Source: Trileptium ribeirensis
Taxonomy: Eukaryota > Nematoda > Enoplea > Enoplida > Thoracostomopsidae
Direction: 5' to 3'
DNA length: 64,000 bases
Assembly: GCA_030248225.1 (NCBI GenBank)
Contig: JASANE010030254.1
Location: forward strand, 124,001-188,000
In this document: positions 48,092 through 55,617 of the stretch, piece after piece
Layout of the letters: each line of letters opens with the position of its first letter
Numbering within the stretch: position 1 is the stretch's first letter
Program-made: the position numbers and the translations under genes
Notes under the pieces: model-generated
What the model was told of the DNA's origin: nothing
The model's database searches: none
What the model saw: only the letters and a program-made list of their open reading frames with translations

Positions 48092-48856
48092 ATGGATGGT
48101 CGTGTTTCTTCTAACTTTTTTCGGTCTACGCTTAACCAGTCTCAGTCGCCCGAGTGGTGGAATGCCAGGCAGGGTCGGATTACTTCGTCTAATTTTGGTC
48201 GTGTATTCAGTGCTAGGTCGGATACGGTACTGGCAAGGATATCCATGGACGTGCAGAACTCCAATCGTGACAGTTATGTACCAACGGCGTGTCTGGTGGG
48301 ACTGAGTGAAGAAGAGAATGCCAAAAGCGCTTACATAAGTTATCAGAAAAATATTTGCGGTAGATCAGTTACTGTTCACAAAACCGGTTTATGCGTTCCC
48401 GCTGAAGCCCCGTATTTAGGTACCACACCTGATGGAATAATAACCGCCCCAGATTGGAGTAAGCTCAGAGTTTTAGAGATTAAGTGTCTCTACGATACCC
48501 ACGCTCAGCCTAGGACTATATCACAGATAGCCAAAGACCGGGGTTCTAGCTTCTATTGTCGTGTTAATTTCCTCACTGGGGAGTTTAAGCTTAAGACCAC
48601 GCATAGATACTATTACCAGGTTTTAGGTGAACTAGCTATAACGGGACTTACAGTGGCTGATTTTGTGATATACGCCCCAAGGACTAAGGAGGTTAAGGTT
48701 ATTACTATACCCTTCGACCCCGTAGCTTGGGAACCTCTAGCCCGCAAGTTGCAGAACTTCAATAATCGCTTTCTTAAATTTGAGGGTACTAGTGGGGATA
48801 GCTTCAAACATATGCACCAGCTAATATCGCAGGAGGAGCCTATGGATATTGATTAA
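48092..48856 (+). CDS. YqaJ/lambda-exonuclease-type nuclease
   Basis: The intact 254-codon frame fits the YqaJ viral recombinase family (lambda-exonuclease fold, PD-(D/E)XK). Motifs in order are EWWNARQGRITSSNFGRVF (20-39), the helix with GLSEEENAKSAY (70-81), LGTTPDG with Asp114, LEIKC with Glu129 and Lys131, and YYYQVLGEL with Gln176. These are the usual catalytic and phosphate-contacting positions. Such enzymes resect 5' ends for recombination and support replication in dsDNA viruses. The gene has its own TATA/initiator promoter just upstream and is one of the few unbroken genes of the element. The ATG at 48092 was chosen because it is the first after the predicted transcription start. Confidence 0.85.
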   Translation: MDGRVSSNFFRSTLNQSQSPEWWNARQGRITSSNFGRVFSARSDTVLARISMDVQNSNRDSYVPTACLVGLSEEENAKSAYISYQKNICGRSVTVHKTGLCVPAEAPYLGTTPDGIITAPDWSKLRVLEIKCLYDTHAQPRTISQIAKDRGSSFYCRVNFLTGEFKLKTTHRYYYQVLGELAITGLTVADFVIYAPRTKEVKVITIPFDPVAWEPLARKLQNFNNRFLKFEGTSGDSFKHMHQLISQEEPMDID

Positions 48857-48977
48857 GTAGTATGTGTTCATTTACCTTATTGCTGTTATCACTGCCTTCG
48901 TTGTTCATAGCTTCTATGCCTGATTCCTTGTGTATCTGAAAATATTTAGATTACTACTTAAATCGAATCAAATTACT

Positions 48978-49510
48978 ATGAACCGTTTATTGCTAAAATC
49001 TGATTACTTAATGGTATGTGAAGAGCTATGGAAAACCGTGAGAGATAATTGCGAAGGGTGTCGCTCTGGATTAACGGACGAACCTTGGCTCATGGCGGGA
49101 AACTGGGGTGCCAATACCCAATCGAATTCTACGCCGACATATACATCGACATGGTGCTACAGGAACTGGGCTTGTACACTCACGACAGGAAGCAGACTAT
49201 CCTCGACCTAGGCGTTTACTATGATCACTTCTATAATGACGAAAAACAATACCCCATAGCAACCATGGACGCTGTAGAAGACGAAATGCTAAAGGATATC
49301 CACATAAGCCACATGGCACCTAAACGCAAAGCCACTCCCGACGATTACGTAGCAATAGTCGCCGCCATGGCTGGCAGTGGTGCTAGCCGAAACCAGGACT
49401 TTATGAAATACCTACCACATGTGCTAAACAATCTAAAAATTATTCCACCAAGTACTAATACTTTTGAACGTGATATTAATGTTTTATTTATGTATGGTAA
49501 TCTATTCTGA
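48978..49510 (+). CDS. Unidentified element protein, frameshifted
   Basis: Two overlapping frames make one probable gene. The first runs from ATG 48978 (MNRLLLKSDYLMVCEELWKT, with CEGC), and the second ends at 49510 (YADIYIDMVLQELGLYTHDR … VEDEMLKDI). They meet at a GGGG run near 49104, where one G too few would explain the shift. Cys and His residues near the N-terminus hint at metal binding. I do not recognise the family. It lies between the exonuclease and a membrane-segment ORF, in the region where Polintons carry lineage-specific genes. Confidence 0.5.
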
Positions 49511-49548
49511 TTTTATTAAAAAGTGTCGCGTTATATGCTTTGAATATA

Positions 49549-50046
49549 ATGACCGTCTTAATCATGGAAACAAAACAGCTTATGACAAAACTTATTTCTA
49601 CCCAATCCGGCTGGGTGCAAAAAGTCCCTGTGGTCATATTCATAGTCATAATTGCAATTGAAACAGGGTGTCTCATAACTAAGACATCATACTTACCATT
49701 AACAAAAGTGGCTATAAATAATTCGTCCGCATACGGGATAAGGTGGATAGCTAAGAACCGAGATAATGTAGACTTTTCACTTACCCTACATCAACCCAAA
49801 GACCGGAGTGCTAGGTTTCTATATCTCCACCAAGTATGGCAGTCTGTATTCGCAAATATTTCCCTAGCACATAACCAGGTCCGTGTTTTAATCCACGCGG
49901 GTAACTACTACCATGAATATAAAACCGTTAACTGTAACCTCGCATCATTTACGCTAAGCAAACTATTTCTCTTTAATCTAGAGCAGGTACTGAAAAGGAA
50001 CGTAATCCGTGTTAATATCCGTGGTATTTTAGAATCTGCATATTAA
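49549..50046 (+). CDS. Unidentified protein with a transmembrane segment
   Basis: A 165-codon frame from ATG 49549. Residues of about 27-44 (VPVVIFIVIIAIETGCLI) form one strong hydrophobic segment, and a soluble, basic C-terminal part of about 120 residues follows. It could be a single-pass membrane or virion protein. Its TAA overlaps the next ATG (TAATG at 50044-50048). I recognise no family. Confidence 0.5.
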   Translation: MTVLIMETKQLMTKLISTQSGWVQKVPVVIFIVIIAIETGCLITKTSYLPLTKVAINNSSAYGIRWIAKNRDNVDFSLTLHQPKDRSARFLYLHQVWQSVFANISLAHNQVRVLIHAGNYYHEYKTVNCNLASFTLSKLFLFNLEQVLKRNVIRVNIRGILESAY

Positions 50047-50330
50047 TGTCTTTACCACTAATACATTTTCGGCACATAGCTAGCGCGCACTACCTGCATA
50101 ATTCTTCGAAATCAAGATTTACTGTATCCAAGAAAACGCTAAGAAGGTTAATTTATCAAACTTAGCTTAACTATGATGATATCTATCAACAATCAGAAGA
50201 TAAATACGTTATGACTAAGGACGTTGGTTTTGATATTGGTATTGTTGGAGACACCGGTAAACGATCGCAAATATTAGTTATAGTATACGTTGATACTGAA
50301 CACAGAATTATTACTACTTTTCCTTGCTAA
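50046..50330 (+). pseudogene. Small ORF resembling BECR/EndoU-type RNase toxin domains, amber-interrupted
   Basis: One frame runs from ATG 50046 to TAA 50328 and is broken by a TAG at 50163-50165. The N-terminal part has a His-rich HFRHIASAHYLH followed by KSRF. The C-terminal part has a beta-hairpin-like GDTGKR…VDTEHRIITTFP ending. A His near the start, a Lys-Ser-x-Phe, and a terminal hydrophobic strand with TxFP are the pattern of small BECR-fold (EndoU/colicin-type) RNase domains in bacterial toxins. The match is by eye and weak at the sequence level, and catalysis is unproven. The start overlaps the preceding stop, which suggests a real gene before the amber change. Confidence 0.35.
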
Positions 50331-50364
50331 TACTACTTCCTGAATAATAAATACAATTGAAAAC

Positions 50365-50961
50365 ATGTTCGACAGTCTTGGAATCAATCCTCCAACAACA
50401 TTTATCGTGCGATGTAACGTTGAACAAGTCGAAAGGAAACTCTTCTCCGAGCATCAGCTAGTTATGCTGAAGCGTATTACTCGATTTAACCCAACTCCAG
50501 TGCCAATCAATCCATATCGTATATTTATTCCGGGGCAGTCGGTAACTATGGATGGTTGTTGAGGTAAATTTTTATTAAAAGGGATGGCGTGGCTATCAGT
50601 AACAATCCTGGACAAAACTAGTGTGGCTAATATCTTCTTAAATTGTTTCATTCTGGGAATATCCGTACTAGTCTTCATCACCCTAGTTGCACCACCGGGA
50701 GATATAACGGTTGCTAAGGACAGATTTATGTTTTGTCAGGTTTACTACTGCGGAGCTAAGACAACCCTTACCCTTTGCGCAGCTAAAATATTTCTATACA
50801 AAGACGGTGTTAAATACGATATAAGTCCCACGGTTTTGTCTAAAGTAAGGCGTGCAGCTTGTGAACACGGGGAGGGGTACTTAGAACAGTCCATTCCCAC
50901 CCTACATAATCGAAACATAACACTAAACACCTTCGAGGTAAGAGATTTATGTAACCTATAA
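50365..50961 (+). CDS. Unidentified membrane-type protein with an in-frame TGA
   Basis: Two frames in the same phase, 50365-50562 and 50584-50961, are separated only by a TGA at 50560-50562. They probably form one gene of about 198 codons. The first part contains MFDSLGINPPTT, which recalls the FDSFGLPPP string of adenain-type proteases, but the later Cys of that family is not visible. The second part has one hydrophobic segment (VANIFLNCFILGISVLVF) and a Cys-containing domain (FCQVYYCGAKTTLTLCAAK). The stop lies two bases before the integrase ATG. The family is not recognised. The protease link is only a suggestion. Confidence 0.45.
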
Positions 50962-50963
50962 CG

Positions 50964-52046
50964 ATGAACAAGCTTAGTGACCTATACTATGACCCGTCCA
51001 ATCCCCTAACCCTTGGGTCTGTCCGCAATCTATACCTAGCTGCCAAGAACGCAGGGGTTTTGGTAACACAGTCCCAGGTCAGGGAGTTTTTACGCGGGGA
51101 GCCTCCATATACACTAGTAAAACCCCGATCCCGGGAAAAATTTAAGCGAGTTAGGTATATAGTATCAGATTTATATGACATATTCCAGTCGGAATTGGCT
51201 GACATGCAGTCTCTAGCTAAGTATAATGATGGAGTTAAGTACATATTAGTAGTCATAAATTGCTTCTCTAAGTATACCTGGGCAGTGCCACTGAAAAACA
51301 AAACCGGAGACTCACTAGCTAAGGCACTCGCAGAGATCCTCGACTCCCTCCTCCCAGAAAAACCGCGTAACTTCGTCGTAGACAGAGCTAAGGAACACTA
51401 CAGTGTCGCGTTCACGGAGGTCTTTAAGTCTAGGGGCATTAATCTCATATATGCCATGAATGACGAGTCTAAGATAGTATTCGCAGAGAGGAAGATACGT
51501 GACATTAAACGTAAGATATACATATACCTACGTAAACATAATACGTGGCGATACATAGACGTGTTACAGGACATCATAGACTCACTAAACAGGCGGAAGG
51601 TACGTACTACTGGATTCAGACCCATTGACGTTACCAGACACAACGAAGGTCAGGTTAGGCGTAATCTATATCCCAGGCGGTTTGTTAAATACCCCCGAAA
51701 ATTTAAGTTCAATAAAGGTGATAGGGTTAAGTTACTTAAACGCAAGGTCCCATTCGCTAAAGCCTTCGACCCAAATTGGACTGAGGAGGAATTTATTATT
51801 AGCCAACAGATTCAATCAACCCCTCCTACGTACAGATTAAAATTTATAACCGGGGAGGTATCCTAGGCATATTCTATGAACCAGAGATGCAAAAAGTTAC
51901 CAGACGAGACGAGGTTTATGAAATAGAAAAAAATCCTTAATCGACGCAAGGGTAGCCGTGGTATGGAGTTCTTAGTCCAGTGGAAGGGGTATCCGCTCTC
52001 TGATGCCTCCTGGGTTCCGGAGAAAGATATAAAAAGACTCACATAA
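50964..52046 (+). CDS. int: Polinton retroviral-type integrase with chromodomain, frameshifted near the C-terminus
   Basis: The 300-codon frame contains the Polinton-type N-terminus (LYYDPSNPLTLGSV, then a helical DNA-binding part to about residue 60) and an rve catalytic core. The acidic positions align as E77 (FQSELADMQ), D140 (VVDRAKEHY) and E175 (VFAERKIRDIK), a 35-residue D-E spacing. Most relatives have Asp at the first position (WQADLVDM). After a frameshift near 51858 and another in a run of seven A at about 51926, a chromodomain is readable: VYEIEK, EFLVQWKGYP, DASWVPEKDI, ending at TAA 52044. The enzyme would join element ends to host DNA, with the chromodomain guiding target choice. 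With E77 and two frameshifts this copy is probably inactive. Confidence 0.85.
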
Positions 52047-52052
52047 CCCCTG

Positions 52053-52598
52053 ATGCGGCGTTTACGTTATAAGTTGCCCGCCATGTGGAAGTTTTGTCCA
52101 CGTACAGCCTGCCTAACACCGTTAACGATATAGTGTACAGAACACCCACACTGTATTCTAAGCAATTCTATATAGTGTTTGGGACACCATCAGCATTTAT
52201 ACATGGCGTCATAGACACCATTAACTTCTAGCTAACTTCGATGAAAGTCTTTTGGGAAGATGTCTTGACGTTTTTCCGTTGTATGGTGTTTATACGGTTT
52301 AACTTCGGTCCGCGCACTTCCTACGCAAATATTTCAACGGAATGGTTTATGGGTTACAATCAATTAGTGTGAGCATTTGAAATTTCAGTTAGCTAGTTTT
52401 CCCGCCTTTTTTTAAAATAAGTATTCAATTCAAACATAGGGTGTAGAAGACACTATAGTGTAATACACATGGTGTCAGCGACACCATGACTTGTGAAGCA
52501 CTGTATGCCCGTCCGAGTACCATGCACCATGGTGTGGTCATGACCACACGTGGACAAATCTTCCACGTGGCGGGCGTTTCATAACGTAAACGCCGCAT
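52053..52598. mobile_element. 546-bp inverted-repeat element between integrase and TBP-like gene
   Basis: The 50-bp arms 52053-52102 and 52549-52598 are inverted with about 85-90% identity (starting ATGCGGCGTTTACGTTAT, ending CGTAAACGCCGCAT). The interior repeats ATGGTGTC/GACACCAT motifs. These include a 9-bp hairpin at about 52469-52489 (CATGGTGTC-AGC-GACACCATG) and a perfect 18-bp palindrome, GTGTGGTCATGACCACAC, at 52532-52549. It could be a MITE or an element-borne regulatory block. It begins seven bases after the integrase stop. Confidence 0.65.
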
Positions 52599-53059
52599 TA
52601 AATCTATATGAACTCAGTGATAAGCTATCATGTACCTACGACCCCAGTAAGTTCAGTGGCCTCATATACCATAATCGCGGATGTTGGTTAATATTCGGGT
52701 CAGGTAAATTTACTATAGTAGGTATTACTGATAACATAGACGATGAGGTAGATAGGCTAGGTAAAGTAATCGGCGGAGAGTGTACGTACGCGGTGAGAAA
52801 CATTGTAGTATCGGCCAAGTTTAGTTATAAATATAACCTACATAAACTATGTAGTTACCTTCAGGGTCTTGGGTATAACGCAACATTCGATCCTCTTGAC
52901 CATATGCCTCCCCTTCTACTTAGATACACAGGTAGCACGGTGCTAGTACATCATAGTGGCCGCATAATGGTAACTGGTATTAAGTGTTATGGGGTTATTG
53001 AAAAATTATTAAGTGAAATATCTAACCTCATTACTAGTAACCATGTATGTTATACTTGA
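52550..53059 (+). CDS. TATA-box-binding-protein-like (TBP-fold) protein, 5' end unresolved
   Basis: The frame shows two direct repeats of the TBP saddle. The first has ALNLYELSDK, DPSKFSGLIYHN and WLIFGSGKFTIVGI. The second has VRNIVVSAKFSYKYNLHKL, PLLLRYTGSTVLVHHSGR and IMVTGIKCYGVIEKL. Both match the eukaryotic TBP pattern: strand, FxGLIY, LIFxSGK, xxTGA/I, then a helix. The length of about 160 residues equals a TBP core without its variable N-terminus. In repeat 1 both intercalating Phe positions are kept (KFSGL, LIFGSG). In repeat 2 they are Met and His. The frame opens after a TGA at 52541 and has no early ATG, because its start lies in the right arm of the 546-bp inverted-repeat element. 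The product probably acts in transcription initiation of element genes. Confidence 0.8.
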   Translation: MDKSSTWRAFHNVNAALNLYELSDKLSCTYDPSKFSGLIYHNRGCWLIFGSGKFTIVGITDNIDDEVDRLGKVIGGECTYAVRNIVVSAKFSYKYNLHKLCSYLQGLGYNATFDPLDHMPPLLLRYTGSTVLVHHSGRIMVTGIKCYGVIEKLLSEISNLITSNHVCYT

Positions 53060-53357
53060 ATCACCGTCACTTAGCTGTAAGCTACCATCGCCGCTAGACA
53101 CCACAGATTGCGAGTGCGCCGTAGTTCAGTGTAACGTCCCCAACACGGTAAAGTATATAAGAGCAGACTTCGTCGAATCCAGTCACTCCACAACGGGTAG
53201 TTCTAGAGTTATATTCACCAATTCACGTTATAACCCCCTCCCGGTGTATCACAAAATTCGCGTAACGTCCCTCGAAGACATATCCGTGTCACTAAATTCA
53301 CAAGGGAAAGCTACGGTAGTTCTTCATATTCGAAAAACTATTAAAAAGGATTGCTAA
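53043..53357 (+). CDS. Small capsid-associated candidate protein
   Basis: A 104-codon frame from ATG 53043, overlapping the TBP-like stop by 17 nt. It opens MYVILESPSLSCKLPSPL and ends in a strand-rich part (VYHKIRVTSLEDISVSLNSQ, then VVLHIRK). The N-terminus and the LHIR/LHFR end recall the invertebrate Polinton protein family that sits next to F54H12.2-type capsid genes, but it is much shorter. It may be a minor capsid (penton-like) protein. This is inference from position and pattern. Confidence 0.45.
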   Translation: MYVILESPSLSCKLPSPLDTTDCECAVVQCNVPNTVKYIRADFVESSHSTTGSSRVIFTNSRYNPLPVYHKIRVTSLEDISVSLNSQGKATVVLHIRKTIKKDC

Positions 53358-53380
53358 GTAATCACACTTACCTCTTCATC

Positions 53381-53521
53381 ATGGATGCAGCACTCGTGCG
53401 ACTACTAGCTGGCAGCTCTAAGCGTTCAATACCCCTCAAGATAAGCAAACTCAAGGCTAAGAAAACTATTAAAAAGAAACGATGCCGTAAGAAGAGCAAA
53501 AAGCCTCGACGACGACGTTAA
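53381..53521 (+). CDS. 46-residue Lys/Arg-rich core-like protein
   Basis: The very basic peptide from ATG 53381 to TAA 53519 begins MDAALVRLLAGSSKRS. Lysine clusters follow (KLKAKKTIKKKRCRKK) and it ends in PRRRR. Adenoviruses and adintoviruses carry short basic pX/mu-like core proteins that condense DNA in the virion. The position just before the capsid gene supports that role. It is too short to prove homology. The frame is intact. Confidence 0.6.
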   Translation: MDAALVRLLAGSSKRSIPLKISKLKAKKTIKKKRCRKKSKKPRRRR

Positions 53522-53548
53522 ATTTACCTAAACTTTAGTATCGTCACC

Positions 53549-53957
53549 ATGTCACTATCACCACACCCCAAATGCAGTGTATCTGGTCTCGACATAACGT
53601 CCTTACCCCCAGTACAGGATGAAGTTGAGAGCGTTCAAGTTGTAGAGAGTGCGTGCTTCACTGGACTCCCTTCCGAAGATCATCTCACACCACTAGAGTT
53701 TAAGTTTGGGGGTTCCTCAGATTATATAGACGTGGATTCTATTATGATATACCAACAAGTTGAAATCCTAAACCTAAAACAACCTCGGCCCCCACAAACC
53801 CCGAGTAAACCACCGGCGAACAAGAACAAGAACCCTAAGAAACGGGATGTAGATGGACAAGACATATCGGGGATAGCTAACTTATTTCTATACTCACTAT
53901 TTGAAAGGGTGGAGTTAAAAATTGCAGGCAGATCTATTTCCCTAGAACAGTCTAATT
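53549..53957 (+). pseudogene. Major capsid protein N-terminus (F54H12.2-like), truncated
   Basis: The first 136 codons of a capsid-type protein. DITSLPPVQDEVESVQVVES, LEFKFGGSSDYIDVDSIMIY and ISGIANLFLYSLFERVELKI match the start of the double-jelly-roll capsid family that includes the nematode annotation F54H12.2, which is common in invertebrate Polintons. A Pro/Lys-rich insert separates the last two. After ISLEQSN the DNA switches to antisense polymerase sequence (A'), and 11 foreign codons precede the stop at 53992. A complete protein of this family has several hundred residues, so over two thirds are missing. Confidence 0.75.
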
Positions 53958-55056
53958 CGTGTTTTCTTTTAGTGTCGCTCTGTCTCTTATAGTAATTTTC
54001 GTCTCTCTTGGTTAAGCCTACACACCAACAACCATGCCAGTAGCAGCCATCGAATTCAATAACAATATCTTTTTCGTTTCCATACTTTCCACTTGGAACA
54101 TAACCATCAACGCAATACCTGCTTCTCCCATTTTGAAATGCTTTCTGACCTCCATTGAACCGCTGCTGTATTACCACATCCTCTCTACCAAGGCGTGAAC
54201 ACATTTCTCTCCGCACGTATTCAATATACATCAACTCCTTCACACAATGAGTGTAGCTCTGCACACGTTTCATTCGGATATTACCATTTTTTGATACAGC
54301 TTCATCGAATTCTTGTCATGTTCCCTCAGTCACGGCCATCTGCTCTCCGGCTTCACGAAACTCTGGACGCCATACCGAAAATACACCCGTTGGCATTTCC
54401 TGACACAGCGACCACAGATACAATCCATTAGCATCGTAGCCCAATATTTTTGATACTGGCTCATCACCTCGAATTCGTGTCTTTCCGGCTTCATGATAGC
54501 GACGAAATACTATAGCCAGACCGCCCACAATATTGTCTTTAATTAAGCAATGTATATCTTTCCATTTCTCGTTGAATAGCGTAAACAGTCCACCATTAGG
54601 TAGCCGTTGAAACATACGCTTCATAGCTACACCGGGTAGACTGATAGCCTCCTTAAACATGTCGACGCCCCAAGATTCGAAATTATCAAACATCTTCTGA
54701 ACGGCCTCCAGAAACGGTGCCACGTCTAAGTTGTTGTACCACTCCAGCATGTCTCCCATAGTTCTGAAACCTTCTTGCTTCCACACATTTTGAACATATT
54801 CATAATCCTCTTCGCTAAGTTCTTTCTGACGAAGGGTGCTATAAAATACACTTCTCGGTGGTAATTCTCTTAGTCCGAGTTGTGCCAAATGACCGGAACC
54901 ACTTATAAGGCCATACACCTTTCTGTTGCGGTACGTTAAATGCCCGTAGGAATTTGCTCGTAACTCGTCCCTGGAGCTAGATAGTTTGTAATATCTAAAA
55001 ATATCATATTGTCGGTGGATATACTCATAAAAGAGTTGTTTTTCGCTATAACATTG
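53954..55056 (-). pseudogene. polB: Polymerase B fragment A' joined to the capsid gene
   Basis: This 1.1-kb segment matches 43925-45021 of copy A at about 99% and in the same orientation. It covers the Exo III region, motif A and the first part of the Vsr-like block. It keeps the same TGA that ends the long frame in copy A. It differs by a retained Val codon (three extra bases) and by single-base insertions near 54887 and 54957 that break the frame. It starts within the shared string AATTCG at the capsid junction and ends exactly where the 86-bp satellite begins. Confidence 0.85.
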
Positions 55057-55617
55057 TAAAAGCGTTCATCTGTACGTCTCGTTGTTCTCGTGCAGTGGTA
55101 ATTTGTAAGCACAAATTAAGATTAAATATCGGAACATAATGTTAAAAGCGTTCATCTGTACGTCTCGTTGTTCTCGTGCAGTGGTAATTTGTAAGCACAA
55201 ATTAAGATTAAATATCGGAACATAATGTTAAAAGCGTTCATCTGTACGTCTCGTTGTTCTCGTGCAGTGGTAATTTGTAAGCACAAATTAAGATTAAATA
55301 TCGGAACATAATGTTAAAAGCGTTCATCTGTACGTCTCGTTGTCCTCGTGCAGTGGTAATTTGTAAGCACAAATTAAGATTAAATATCGGAACATAATGT
55401 TAAAAGCGTTCATCTGTACGTCTCGTTGTTCTCGTGCAGTGGTAATTTGTAAGCACAAATTAAGATTAAATATCGGAACATAATGTTAAAAGCGTTCATC
55501 TGTACGTCTCGTTGTTCTCGTGCAGTGGTAATTTGTAAGCACAAATTTAGATTAAATATCGGAACATAATGTTAAAAGCGTTCATCTGTACGTCTCGTTC
55601 TCCTCGTGCAGTGGTAA
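55057..55617. repeat. 86-bp satellite array, 6.5 copies
   Basis: Unit starts are at 55057, 55143, 55229, 55315, 55401, 55487 and 55573, an exact 86-bp period, with a partial last unit of 45 bp. The units are nearly identical. Each begins TAAAAGCGTTCATCTGTACG and carries a hairpin, AATTTGT-AAGC-ACAAATT. The array is directly flanked by polymerase fragment A' on the left. Confidence 0.95.

Larger units (their letters stand above)
41345..53957. mobile_element. Polinton/Maverick (adintovirus-like) element, copy A, right end lost
   Basis: The element begins with AGTAGTATAGGGG, matching the 5'-AG termini known for Polintons and identical to the start of copy B at 58375. It contains a minus-strand protein-primed polymerase next to the left end. 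On the plus strand it has exonuclease, integrase, TBP-like, basic core-like and capsid genes. Polymerase B, a retroviral-type integrase and a jelly-roll capsid together define Polinton-type virus-like transposons. The packaging ATPase, adenain-type protease and right terminal repeat were not found. The capsid gene is cut at about 53957, so the right part is missing or lies outside the window. The element spans at least 12.6 kb, within the family's usual 12-25 kb. Confidence 0.85.

Noticed and set aside
50211..50330. Packaging ATPase Walker A motif in GDTGKR
   Set aside because: The spacing does not fit GxxxxGK[S/T], and no Walker B or FtsK-type context is present.
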